Of a stretch of 64,000 nt of DNA, positions 8,305 to 17,244 are shown piece after piece; the stretch's first letter is position 1, and each line of letters begins with the position of its first letter. The position numbers and the translations under genes were made by a program. Below the pieces are notes generated by a model. It was not told the DNA's origin. It did no database searches and was given only the letters and a program-made list of their open reading frames with translations. Source of the DNA: Roseovarius sp. 217 (GTDB lineage: Bacteria; Pseudomonadota; Alphaproteobacteria; Rhodobacterales; Rhodobacteraceae); assembly GCF_000152845.1 (NCBI RefSeq), contig NZ_CH902584.1:3947562-4011561 (forward strand). Direction: 5' to 3'.

Positions 8305-9222
8305 ATGACCCCGATATTCAGGTTCGACGGGATCTATACCCCCGTCATCACACCCTATAACGCCGATGGATCGGTCAACCATGACGCCCTCTCAGACGTG
8401 ATCGAACATCTGATCGCGGCGGGGGTGCATGGCATCATCTCGGGCGGCTCCACCGGCGAGAATTACGCCCAGACCGTTCAGGAACGCGTCGATCTCGCGC
8501 GTTTCGCCCATGCCTGCATCAAGGGGCGCGTGCCGCTTGTCATAGGCACCGGCGCGATGCTGACCGATGATTCCATCGCTCTGGCGCAAGCCGCACGCGA
8601 CATCGGTGCCGATGTGATCCTCTTGGCCAGCCCGCCCTATGCGGTGCCCACGGATCGCGAGAATGCGCTGAATGCGCTCGCTATCGACCGCGCCGCGAAC
8701 CTGCCGGTGATGCTCTATAATTATCCCGGTCGCACCGGCACGATGATGGGCGAGGAATTTCTAGACCGCGTCGGGCGCAGCCGCAATTTCTGCGGCATCA
8801 AGGAAAGCTCGGGCGATATCAACCGCGTACACCTATTGGCGCGCGACTATCCGCACATCCAGCTTGGCTGCGGCATGGACGATCAGGCGCTGGAATTCTT
8901 TGCATGGGGCGCGCCCTTCTGGGTCTGCGGTGGCTCCAACTTTCTGCCACACGAGCATATCGCGCTCTACAACGCCTGCGTGGTCGAGGGGAATTTTGCC
9001 AAGGGACGACGCATCATGTCGGCCATGCTGCCACTGATGCATGTGCTGGAACAGGGCGGTAAATTCATCCAGACCATCAAGCATGGCGTGACCATGACCG
9101 GCATCGACGCAGGCATCATGCGCGCACCGCTCAAAGGGCTGAACAAGGACGACAAACGCGCCTTGGAACAGGTCGTGCGCGTTCTCAAAACCACCATTGC
9201 AACCATCACGGCGGAGGGCTGA
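8305..9222 (+). CDS. DapA-family aldolase/lyase (dihydrodipicolinate synthase family)
   Basis: This 305-residue class I aldolase of the DHDPS/NAL superfamily has the early motif GIYTPVITPYN, the GGSTGENY substrate-carboxylate motif, Tyr in MLYNYPGRTG and the Schiff-base Lys in GIKESSGD. It is unlikely to be the biosynthetic DapA because it sits in a catabolic operon behind a GntR regulator. Family members in such operons act as keto-acid lyases or deaminases, for example the pyrroline-4-hydroxy-2-carboxylate deaminase of hydroxyproline breakdown. ATG 8305 has GAGGA five bases upstream; an alternative ATG at 8293 overlaps the regulator stop. The exact substrate is open. Confidence 0.8.
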   Translation: MTPIFRFDGIYTPVITPYNADGSVNHDALSDVIEHLIAAGVHGIISGGSTGENYAQTVQERVDLARFAHACIKGRVPLVIGTGAMLTDDSIALAQAARDIGADVILLASPPYAVPTDRENALNALAIDRAANLPVMLYNYPGRTGTMMGEEFLDRVGRSRNFCGIKESSGDINRVHLLARDYPHIQLGCGMDDQALEFFAWGAPFWVCGGSNFLPHEHIALYNACVVEGNFAKGRRIMSAMLPLMHVLEQGGKFIQTIKHGVTMTGIDAGIMRAPLKGLNKDDKRALEQVVRVLKTTIATITAEG

Positions 9223-9224
9223 TC

Positions 9225-10721
9225 ATGGCTTTGCTGACACGCGACGACTATGCGGCCATCGCCGCCACGCTCGACTTTCCCACCGGCGCCTTTATCGACG
9301 GCAGGTCTCGCCCGGCCATTTCGGGCAAGACATTTGCCAGTGTAAATCCCGCCACCGGCGCGACCTTGGCAGAGATTGCCGCCTGCGGGGCCGAAGACGT
9401 AGAGCTTGCCGTCACCAAGGCGCGCGCCGCCTTTGACGACGGCCGCTGGTCACGCCTGCACCCGTCCGAGCGCAAGGCGGTTCTGATCCGGCTGGCCAAG
9501 CTGATCACCCGCAACGCCCGTGAATTGGCGGTGATGGAGAGCCTCGATTCCGGCAAGACCATCTATGACTGCGAAACCGTGGACCTGCCCGAAACCGTCA
9601 ACTGCCTCAAATGGCACGCCGAGTTGATCGACAAGATTTATGATCAGGTCTCGCCCGCCTCTGACAACCACATCGCCATGGTCCTGCGCGAGCCGATTGG
9701 CGTCGTGGGCCTCGTGCTGCCGTGGAATTTCCCCCTGCTGATGCTGGCATGGAAGATCGGCCCGGCCTTGGCCGCTGGCTGTTCCGTGGTTCTCAAACCC
9801 GCCGAGGAAACCTCGCTCACCGCGCTGCGTATCGCCGAACTGGCCCATGAGGCCGGTGTGCCGCGCGGTGTGCTCAATGTCCTGCCCGGCACTGGGCCAG
9901 AGGTGGGCGAACCCTTGGGCCGTCACATGGATGTGGACATGGTCAGCTTTACCGGCTCGACCGAAACCGGCAAACGCTTCTTGCGCTACTCCGCCGACAG
10001 CAACGCCAAAGAGGTGGTGCTGGAAATGGGTGGCAAGAATCCGGCCATCGTCATGGACGATGCCGAGAACCTCGACCGGGTCGCGGCACATATCGTCAAC
10101 GGCGCGTTCTGGAACATGGGCGAAAACTGCTCGGCCAGCTCGCGGCTGATCGTGCACCGCGCCATCAAGGACGATCTCTTGGCCCGCATCACCGCCCATG
10201 CCCGCGCATGGGTGGTGGGCGACCCGCTCGATCCTGAAACGCGCATTGGCGCTCTGGTCAGCAAAGGGCATTATGCCAAGGTTTGCGGCTATCTCGATCA
10301 GGCAGACACGATCCTCTTGGGCGGCAAGGCCGAGAATGGGTTTGTCGAGCCGACGATCGTTTCCGTGCCTGGGAACGATCACCCGCTCGCGCGCGAGGAG
10401 ATCTTTGGCCCGGTCCTGACCGTGATCGAGGTCGGCAGCTTTGACGAGGCGATCTCTGTTGCCAATGACACCGACTACGGTCTCTGCGCCGCGCTCTTTA
10501 CCGCCAATGCCAAACGGGCAATCCGGGGCGCGCGGATGCTGCGCGCGGGCACTGTGACCGTCAACAGCTTTGGCGAGGGCGATATCACCACACCCTTTGG
10601 CGGTTACAAGCAGTCGGGTTTTGGCGGGCGCGACAACAGCATCCACGCCCACGACCAATACACCCAGTTGAAAACCATCTGGCTTGATCTGGCCGATGAC
10701 GCGGATGAGGCGGTGGATTGA
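9225..10721 (+). CDS. NAD(P)-dependent aldehyde dehydrogenase (PuuC-like)
   Basis: This is a 498-residue aldehyde dehydrogenase with the family's catalytic features: PWNFPLLMLAWKIGPALAAG, FTGSTETG, the general-base Glu in EMGGKNPAIV and the nucleophilic Cys in NMGENCSA, plus the C-terminal PFGGYKQSGFG. It most resembles the gamma-glutamyl-gamma-aminobutyraldehyde dehydrogenase (PuuC/AldH) subgroup. It begins two bases after the lyase stop and overlaps the following oxidase gene by four bases, so expression is coupled. It should oxidise the aldehyde produced by the flanking enzymes to an acid. The choice between an aminoaldehyde and a ketoglutarate semialdehyde cannot be made from sequence. 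Confidence 0.85.
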   Translation: MALLTRDDYAAIAATLDFPTGAFIDGRSRPAISGKTFASVNPATGATLAEIAACGAEDVELAVTKARAAFDDGRWSRLHPSERKAVLIRLAKLITRNARELAVMESLDSGKTIYDCETVDLPETVNCLKWHAELIDKIYDQVSPASDNHIAMVLREPIGVVGLVLPWNFPLLMLAWKIGPALAAGCSVVLKPAEETSLTALRIAELAHEAGVPRGVLNVLPGTGPEVGEPLGRHMDVDMVSFTGSTETGKRFLRYSADSNAKEVVLEMGGKNPAIVMDDAENLDRVAAHIVNGAFWNMGENCSASSRLIVHRAIKDDLLARITAHARAWVVGDPLDPETRIGALVSKGHYAKVCGYLDQADTILLGGKAENGFVEPTIVSVPGNDHPLAREEIFGPVLTVIEVGSFDEAISVANDTDYGLCAALFTANAKRAIRGARMLRAGTVTVNSFGEGDITTPFGGYKQSGFGGRDNSIHAHDQYTQLKTIWLDLADDADEAVD

Positions 10722-12058
10722 CACGCTACACCGCCCGCACCCTGCCCGCCCATCTGGGCCCCGCCGCCTGGAACGCGATCCTGCCGCCGCAGGACGCGTA
10801 TCCCCGGCTGGAGGGAAACAAGACCGCCAATGTCGTCATCATCGGCGCGGGCTTTGCCGGGTTGTCGGCGGCACGCCGGCTAACACAGATTATGCCCGGC
10901 GCGCGGGTCGTGATTCTGGACGCAGGCCGCATTGCCGAAGGCGCGGCGGGGCGCAACTCTGGCTTCATGATCGACCTGCCGCACGAGTTGACCTCGGAAG
11001 ACTACGCAGGCACGGGCGATGACCGTACGCTCATCGCGCTCAATCGTACGGCGTGCACCTTTGCGAGAACCGCCGTCGAGGACTATGACATCGCCCCCGC
11101 CTTCTTTGATCCGGCGGGCAAGGTGAACGGTGCCGCGAGCGAAACCGCCCATGCGCATAACCAGAGCTACGCGCGCCATCTCGCCAGTCTTGGCGAGACC
11201 TCCGAAATGCTCGACGCCAAAGCCATGCAAGAGCTGACCGGTAGCGCGCATTACCGCTCGGGCCTCTATACCCCCGGCACGGTGATGCTCCAGCCCGCAG
11301 GCTATATCCGAGGGCTCGCATCTGGTCTAAGCCGTTCAGGTGTAACGGTTTTTGAGCAAAGCCCGGTGACTGAATTCACCCGCCAAGGCGACGCTTGGCA
11401 GGTCAAAACACCGTATGGCCAGATCTCCACAGGCAAGGTGATCCTGACCGTCAATGGCCATCTAGAGAGCTTTGGCATCGCGCGCGGACGGTTGATGCAG
11501 CTCTTTCTCTTCGCCACCATGACCCCTGATCTGGACCGCGACACGCTGGCACGGCTGGGCGGCCACACCCGTTGGGGCGTCACCCCCTCTGACCCCATGG
11601 GCACCACCCTGCGCCGCATCGACACCGCCCAGGGCGGCAACCGCATCGTCACCCGCACCTGCGCCGCCCTGCGCCCCGACATGCGCGCCACCAAGGCCGA
11701 TCTTGCCCGCGCTTCTTGCACCATGCAGCGTAAATTTGATCAACGATTTCCGAAGCTTGCAGGCATGCGAATGGAGCACGCATGGGCCGGACATCTCTGC
11801 CTCAGCCTCAATGGAGTTGCCGTTATGCGCGAGATTGAACCGGGGCTTTTCTCCGGTTGCGTGCAAAACGGCCTCGGCACCGCGCGCGGCACCCTGACAG
11901 GAATGGGCGCAGCAGAACTCGCGGCAGGCCTCTCAACCGAGATTACCCGCCATTTCACCGCAGAGGCAGAGCCCAAACGCCTGCCCCCCCAACCGCTGCG
12001 AGAGATCGGGGCCAATGCCGTCCTGCGCGTGAGGGAATGGCGCGCGCGTGACGAGTGA
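10718..12058 (+). CDS. FAD-dependent amine/amino-acid oxidoreductase (DAO family, PuuB-like)
   Basis: This 446-residue protein of the D-amino-acid-oxidase fold has an N-terminal dinucleotide site VVIIGAGFAGLSAARRL and the ribose-binding acidic end VVILDAGRIAEGAAGRNSGFM. The latter is typical of PuuB/OrdL-type gamma-glutamylputrescine oxidases. A C-terminal FAD-contact segment (GCVQNGLGTARGTLTGMGAAELAAG) closes the fold. The only start fitting the domain is the TTG at 10718, whose last bases overlap the dehydrogenase stop, so this gene relies on translational coupling. It probably oxidises an amine or D-amino acid, feeding the aldehyde to the neighbouring dehydrogenase. Confidence 0.83.
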   Translation: MTRYTARTLPAHLGPAAWNAILPPQDAYPRLEGNKTANVVIIGAGFAGLSAARRLTQIMPGARVVILDAGRIAEGAAGRNSGFMIDLPHELTSEDYAGTGDDRTLIALNRTACTFARTAVEDYDIAPAFFDPAGKVNGAASETAHAHNQSYARHLASLGETSEMLDAKAMQELTGSAHYRSGLYTPGTVMLQPAGYIRGLASGLSRSGVTVFEQSPVTEFTRQGDAWQVKTPYGQISTGKVILTVNGHLESFGIARGRLMQLFLFATMTPDLDRDTLARLGGHTRWGVTPSDPMGTTLRRIDTAQGGNRIVTRTCAALRPDMRATKADLARASCTMQRKFDQRFPKLAGMRMEHAWAGHLCLSLNGVAVMREIEPGLFSGCVQNGLGTARGTLTGMGAAELAAGLSTEITRHFTAEAEPKRLPPQPLREIGANAVLRVREWRARDE

Positions 12059-12067
12059 CGCGGCGGA

Positions 12068-13696
12068 TCAGAGCGCGCGGGCGCTCTGCCGCAGTTCGAA
12101 TTTCTGAATCTTTCCGGTCGCTGTCTTGGGAAGCTCTTGAAATACAACCGCTTTTGGCGTCTTGAAACTCGCCAACCGTTCGCGGGCAAAGGCAATCAAT
12201 TCGGCCTCACTGACCGTGACCCCATCCTTCAACTCGACAAAGGCACACGGCACCTCGCCCCATTTCTCATCCGGCTTGGCCACCACGGCACAGAGCATGA
12301 CGGCGGGATGGCGCATCAACACACCTTCGACCTCGACCGAAGAAATATTCTCGCCGCCCGAGATGATGATGTCCTTGGCTCGGTCCGCAATCTTGAGATA
12401 GCCGTCAGGATGCTGGAACGCGATATCCCCCGAATGGAAATAGCCGCCGTGAAACGCCTCTTCGGTGGCGGCCGGGTTCTTGAGATAGCCTTTCATCACC
12501 GAATTGCCCCGGATCATGATTTCGCCGAGGCTCTCGCCATCCATTGGGATCTGAGTCATCGTTTCCGGGTCCATCGCGGTGATGTCCTCCATCATCGGCA
12601 TAAGAACCCCTGTGCGCGCCTTGATCGAATATCGCTCGTCATCGGGCAGGTCATCCCAAGCCTCTTGCCAGAGACATTCGGTAACATGGCCATAGGTCTC
12701 GGTCAGACCATAAACCTGCGTCACCTTGAATCCCAACGGCTCGATTGCGGCCAGGGTCGCGGCAGGCGGCGGCGCACCGGCGGTGAAGACGTCGACGATA
12801 TGGTCGAACCTGCGCCGCTCGCTGTCCTTGGCGTTGACGATCATGTTGAGCACGATGGGCGCACCGCCGAAATGCGTGACCCCCTCGTCTGCAATCGCAT
12901 CGTAAATCGCCTTGGCAGTGATATCACGGCAGCAGACAAGGGTCGCCCCCAGCATGGGCATCAGCCAGACGTGGTTCCAGTTGTTGCAGTGGAAGAGTGG
13001 CACGATCGTCAGATAGGTCGGATAGCGCGGCAAATCCCAACTCACCACCGTGCCCATGGTCATCAGATACGCGCCGCGATGGTGATAGACCACGCCCTTG
13101 GGCCGCCCCGTGGTGCCCGAGGTGTAATTGAGCGCGAGGCTCTCCCATTCATCCTCGGGCATGATCCAGGGGAAATCGGGATCGCCAGAGGCCAGCAGTT
13201 CCTCATATTCCATGTAATGCCCGTGGGCATGCACCCCCGCCGCATCATCGGCCACCTCGACAACGCCGGGAGGCGGTCCCTCCATCAGGTCGATGGCCTG
13301 CGCCAGCGTGGGCAGAAATTGCGGATCGCAGAGCACGACGCGCGCGCCGCCATGATCAAGAATATAGGCGATGGTATCGGCCTCGAGCCGGGTGTTGATC
13401 GCATTCAGCACCGCGCCACAGGCGGGCACCCCGAAATGCGCCTCGCAATGGGCGGGGATATTAGGCAGAAGGGTGGCCACCACATCGCCGGGCTCGATCC
13501 CCAGCTTGACCAGCGCCGAGGCAAGCCGCGACACACGCGCGTGATACTCTGCATAGGTCCGCCGCGTGTCGCGATAAATCAGCGCCTCGCGGGTGGGAAA
13601 GAGATGCGCCGCGCGCCTCAGATGCGACAGAGGCGTCAGCGCCACGAAATTCGCGGCGCATTTCTCAAGCCCGGTCTCCTCCTTCATCCAGCCCAT
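12068..13696 (-). CDS. Acyl-CoA synthetase (AMP-forming, fatty-acid type)
   Basis: This 542-residue member of the adenylate-forming family has the P-loop YTSGTTGRPKG, the A5-type QVYGLTETYGHVTEC, the hinge region SGDIAFQHPDGYLKIADRAKDIIISGGENIS and the C-terminal catalytic Lys in KTATGKIQKFELR. It activates a carboxylic acid to acyl-AMP and then to the CoA thioester. The subgroup includes medium-chain fatty-acid ligases and DmdB-type methylmercaptopropionate ligases of marine bacteria; sequence alone does not separate these. The ATG at 13696 has an AGGGAGAG ribosome site. It lies downstream of gatB on the same strand (109-base gap) and converges with the oxidase gene. Confidence 0.85.
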   Translation of the reverse strand: MGWMKEETGLEKCAANFVALTPLSHLRRAAHLFPTREALIYRDTRRTYAEYHARVSRLASALVKLGIEPGDVVATLLPNIPAHCEAHFGVPACGAVLNAINTRLEADTIAYILDHGGARVVLCDPQFLPTLAQAIDLMEGPPPGVVEVADDAAGVHAHGHYMEYEELLASGDPDFPWIMPEDEWESLALNYTSGTTGRPKGVVYHHRGAYLMTMGTVVSWDLPRYPTYLTIVPLFHCNNWNHVWLMPMLGATLVCCRDITAKAIYDAIADEGVTHFGGAPIVLNMIVNAKDSERRRFDHIVDVFTAGAPPPAATLAAIEPLGFKVTQVYGLTETYGHVTECLWQEAWDDLPDDERYSIKARTGVLMPMMEDITAMDPETMTQIPMDGESLGEIMIRGNSVMKGYLKNPAATEEAFHGGYFHSGDIAFQHPDGYLKIADRAKDIIISGGENISSVEVEGVLMRHPAVMLCAVVAKPDEKWGEVPCAFVELKDGVTVSEAELIAFARERLASFKTPKAVVFQELPKTATGKIQKFELRQSARAL

Positions 13697-13804
13697 CGCA
13701 CTCTCCCTGATTCTCGCCCCTCGGTTGGGCGAGATTAAGGAAATCCGTAGGGTTTTCAAATCCAGACTGCGTTTGACACCCCGGATCATCCAGGGCCGGG
13801 CACG

Positions 13805-15319
13805 TTACAGCCCCAGCTTCGCCATCACGATGTCATTGACCGCCTTGGGATTCGCCTTGCCGCCGGTGGCTTTCATCACCTGCCCCACGAACCAGCCCGC
13901 GAGTTTGGGGTTGGCCTGCGCCTTTTCCACCTGTGCGGGGTTGGCGGCAATGATCTCGGCCACAGCCTGCTCAATCGCGCCGGTATCCGTCACCTGCTTC
14001 ATGCCGCGCGCCTCGACGATCTCTTCAGGGTCGCCGCCTTCGGTATAGACAATCTCGAAGAGGTCCTTGGCGATCTTGCCGGAAATGGCGTCAGACTTGA
14101 TCAGCCGGACGATACCGGCCAATTGCGCCGGGCTTACCGGGCTATCCTCGATCGAATGATCCTCTTTCTTGAGCCGACCAAAGAGCTCGTTGATCACCCA
14201 ATTCGCCGCCAGCTTGCCATCGCCCGCGCCCGCCGCGACCGCCTCGAAATAGGCGGCATTGGCGAGATCGGCCGTCAGCACAGAGGCGTCATATTCCGAT
14301 AGCCCAAATTCCAACACGAACCGCGCCTTCTTCGCGTCGGGCAGTTCCGGCAGGTTGGCGGCAATCTCATCGACCCAAGCCTGCTCGATTTCCAGTGGCA
14401 GAAGGTCAGGATCGGGGAAATAGCGATAATCATGCGCCTCTTCCTTGGAACGCATGGAGCGGGTCTCGTTCTTGTCCGGATCATAGAGCCGGGTTTCCTG
14501 CACCACCGTGCCGCCCGCCTCGACAATCGCGATCTGGCGGCGCGCCTCGTAGTCAATCGCCATCTGGATAAAGCGCATGGAGTTCATGTTCTTGATCTCG
14601 CAGCGCGTGCCCAAGTGGCTGAAATCCTGCGTCTCCATGTATTTCTCATACTGTCCCGGACGGCAGATCGACACGTTCACATCGGCCCGCAGATTGCCGT
14701 TCTGCATATTGCCGTCGCAGGTGCCAAGGTAGCGCAGGATCTGGCGCAGCTTGGTCACATAGGCGGCGGCCTCTTCCGGCCCGCGAATATCGGGGCGGCT
14801 GACGATTTCCATCAGGCACACACCGGTGCGGTTCAGGTCCACAAAGGACATCGCCGGGTCCATGTCATGGATCGACTTGCCCGCGTCCTGTTCCATATGG
14901 ATGCGCTCGACCCGCACCAGCCGCGCCACGCCAGGGCCCATATCGACAAGGATCTCGCCCTCGCCGACCAGCGGATGATAGAGCTGGCTGATCTGATAGC
15001 CCTGCGGCAGGTCGGGGTAGAAATAGTTCTTGCGGTCAAAGGCCGACCAGAGGTTGATCTTGGCCTTGAGACCCAGCCCCGTCCGCACCGCCTGCTCGAC
15101 GCAGAATTCGTTAATCACCGGCAACATCCCCGGCATCGCCGCATCCACAAAAGCGACGTTGGAATTGGGTTCCGCCCCGAATTGCGTGGACGCGCCGGAA
15201 AACAGCTTGGAGCGCGACGCGACCTGCGCATGCACCTCCATCCCGATCACCAACTCCCAATCATGCTTGGCCCCCGCGATCACGCGTGGTTTCGGGGCTT
15301 TATAGGTGAGATCAAGCAT
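13805..15319 (-). CDS. gatB: Asp-tRNA(Asn)/Glu-tRNA(Gln) amidotransferase subunit B
   Basis: This is the 504-residue GatB subunit of the GatCAB complex, which converts misacylated Glu-tRNA(Gln) and Asp-tRNA(Asn) to the cognate aminoacyl-tRNAs. Recognisable family sequence includes [60 protein letters not shown] and [23 protein letters not shown]. The C-terminal YqeY-like tail ends [21 protein letters not shown]. Length and motifs are full. Neither gatA nor gatC is adjacent, as usual in this group. It is transcribed leftward, divergently from the RTX genes, across a 218-base spacer. Confidence 0.96.
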   Translation of the reverse strand: MLDLTYKAPKPRVIAGAKHDWELVIGMEVHAQVASRSKLFSGASTQFGAEPNSNVAFVDAAMPGMLPVINEFCVEQAVRTGLGLKAKINLWSAFDRKNYFYPDLPQGYQISQLYHPLVGEGEILVDMGPGVARLVRVERIHMEQDAGKSIHDMDPAMSFVDLNRTGVCLMEIVSRPDIRGPEEAAAYVTKLRQILRYLGTCDGNMQNGNLRADVNVSICRPGQYEKYMETQDFSHLGTRCEIKNMNSMRFIQMAIDYEARRQIAIVEAGGTVVQETRLYDPDKNETRSMRSKEEAHDYRYFPDPDLLPLEIEQAWVDEIAANLPELPDAKKARFVLEFGLSEYDASVLTADLANAAYFEAVAAGAGDGKLAANWVINELFGRLKKEDHSIEDSPVSPAQLAGIVRLIKSDAISGKIAKDLFEIVYTEGGDPEEIVEARGMKQVTDTGAIEQAVAEIIAANPAQVEKAQANPKLAGWFVGQVMKATGGKANPKAVNDIVMAKLGL

Positions 15320-15537
15320 GGCACGGCCTCCGGTTGATATATCAGAGGCGTTCTAGGACAGGGGCGCGGATGGGGCAAGAGGGCTGGGAGCGTCAGAGAG
15401 CCGGAGGCATATTTTTCCATCGCAACAGCGCTGTCAAACACAAGGGTTCAATACCATCAGGAACGAGGGTAGTGTAGGCGGATGAGCCCACCCACACGAG
15501 TGGTGTGAACAATCGAATCTTAACGCGGGTGAGAAAA

Positions 15538-17088
15538 ATGGCATTTGCTTCGCTTGAATCTCCAGATGGATTTACAGTTTTTGAAGGTCAGACCCTGGAC
15601 TTTCAAATCGTTTTCAATGATGCCACTTTTGTATCCGCGAGTTATACATACTCGTTTTCAACAGTCGGGGGCACTGCTGATACAAGCGATTTCGTGGGGA
15701 CCGGCAACAGCGAAGCAATATTCTTCAGCATCAATCCTCCAGAGGACGTGACTATCGAGTCATTTTCAATGTCTGCTGTTCTCGATGATCTCGACGAGGG
15801 GCAAGAAAGCCTCTTTCTGAACGTATCGTTCAATGGCATCGCCTTTGAGGATTCGTCCACGTCAAAATCGTTCGAGATTTTCATCCGGGATGTAGCCGAG
15901 AACGTTCCACCTCAGGGGACGGTTACCATAGAAGGAGAGGCCTTCGCCGGGAATACCCTGACAGTGGACCCTTCGGGGTTGTCAGACGCGGATGGGATCG
16001 GGGAATTCTCTTATCAATGGCTGCGCAACGGGATACCGATCGTCGGAGCGGTTGATGTCAGCTATGTTGTGGTGCCCGAGGATATCGGCACGTCACTGAC
16101 TGCGCGCGTGTCCTACACCGACCTTCTCGGAACAGACGAGAGCGTCGTTTCAAATGCAGCGCAAGTGGTTCTGGAACCCGGCACTGACGGAAATGATCTT
16201 ATCTTTGGCACACCGCTGGACGACACCTTAAGCGGCGGTGCAGGCGACGACACCCTGTTCGGTATCGATGGAAATGACGTGTTGGCAGGCGGTATTGACA
16301 ATGATTCAATCGAAGGCGGCAACGGTAATGACTCGATCTCTGGATCGGATGGCAATGACGTGATCAATGGCGGTCTGGGCGCTGACAATATCGGCGGCGG
16401 TCTGGGCACTGACACGATTGATGGCGGTGACGGCGATGACATCATCGGGGGCGGCTTTGGCGCGGATAGCATCAGCGGCGGGGCTGGCAATGACGTGGTT
16501 GCAGGCGGCGCGGACAATGACACGCTGGACGGCGGAGATGGTAACGACTCGATGTCCGGAAGTTTCGGAAATGACCTCATCTCGGGTGGTGATGGCGACG
16601 ATGCTATCGGCGGCGGCACGGGACAGGACACGATAGACGCAGGCGCTGGCAATGACAGCGTTGGCGGTGGCGAAGGCGATGACAGCATCCTTGGCGGCGA
16701 CGGCAATGATTTCCTTGCGGGCGGCGGGCGTGATGACGTGATCGACGGCGGCGCGGACAATGACACGATCAACGCAGGCGCTGGTAATGATGTGATCACC
16801 GGCGGCACCGAGGCCGATCAATTCGTGTTCTCGTCCTTCTTCGACGGCGAGGCCGATGTGATCACCGATTTCGAGGACGGGATCGACAGCTTCCTGATCC
16901 GTCGCGTTGACCCGGACACGGGCGAGACCAATATCACCAACGGTGGCAATGGTCTGGCGGGTTTCGTCGCGGCGATGAATATCGTCGATGTAGAGGGCGG
17001 CGCACAGATGAGCGTGAACGGCAACACGATCCTTGTCGAGGGCATCACGGCCGCGCAACTCACGCTGGATGATTTCACGTTCCTCTGA
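15538..17088 (+). CDS. RTX calcium-binding repeat protein 1 (probable type I secreted)
   Basis: This 516-residue acidic protein has three parts. Residues 1-130 look like a Calx-beta/Ig-like beta domain (GFTVFEGQTLDFQIVF). Residues 130-210 form a second beta domain with the SYQWLRNGIPIVGA motif. From about residue 215 there is a run of GGxGxDxUx nonapeptides (for example GGAGDDTLFG, GGDGNDFLAG), the parallel beta-roll that binds calcium after export. No Sec signal is present; the C-terminal DFTFL ending and the hydrophobic/acidic tail suit a type I secretion signal. No ABC exporter is adjacent. GTG 15505 would add eleven residues; I prefer ATG 15538, though no strong ribosome site decides it. 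Confidence 0.82.
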   Translation: MAFASLESPDGFTVFEGQTLDFQIVFNDATFVSASYTYSFSTVGGTADTSDFVGTGNSEAIFFSINPPEDVTIESFSMSAVLDDLDEGQESLFLNVSFNGIAFEDSSTSKSFEIFIRDVAENVPPQGTVTIEGEAFAGNTLTVDPSGLSDADGIGEFSYQWLRNGIPIVGAVDVSYVVVPEDIGTSLTARVSYTDLLGTDESVVSNAAQVVLEPGTDGNDLIFGTPLDDTLSGGAGDDTLFGIDGNDVLAGGIDNDSIEGGNGNDSISGSDGNDVINGGLGADNIGGGLGTDTIDGGDGDDIIGGGFGADSISGGAGNDVVAGGADNDTLDGGDGNDSMSGSFGNDLISGGDGDDAIGGGTGQDTIDAGAGNDSVGGGEGDDSILGGDGNDFLAGGGRDDVIDGGADNDTINAGAGNDVITGGTEADQFVFSSFFDGEADVITDFEDGIDSFLIRRVDPDTGETNITNGGNGLAGFVAAMNIVDVEGGAQMSVNGNTILVEGITAAQLTLDDFTFL

Positions 17089-17114
17089 ACGGCACTCAAC
17101 GATTGGCAAGACGC

Positions 17115-17142
17115 ATAAGGGCGCCCCATGGGGCGCCCTTAT
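17115..17142 (+). terminator. Perfect palindromic terminator after RTX gene 1
   Basis: A 28-base perfect inverted repeat (ATAAGGGCGCCCC joined to its reverse complement) begins 26 bases after the RTX gene 1 stop. It gives a very stable hairpin with an AT-rich base and separates the two RTX genes. Confidence 0.75.
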
Positions 17143-17244
17143 GTCACAAGACCCTGTAACCAAAGGCGAATAATCATTTCCAGACTTGATCATCGCACCG
17201 CTTCGAGATAGCGAAGACAGGTGTAGCAACGTGTGGGTGAGTTG

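Noticed and set aside
16113..16808. Long minus-strand frame opposite the RTX repeats
   Set aside because: Its Pro/Ser-rich product is the antisense of Gly/Asp RTX codons; no ribosome site or family.
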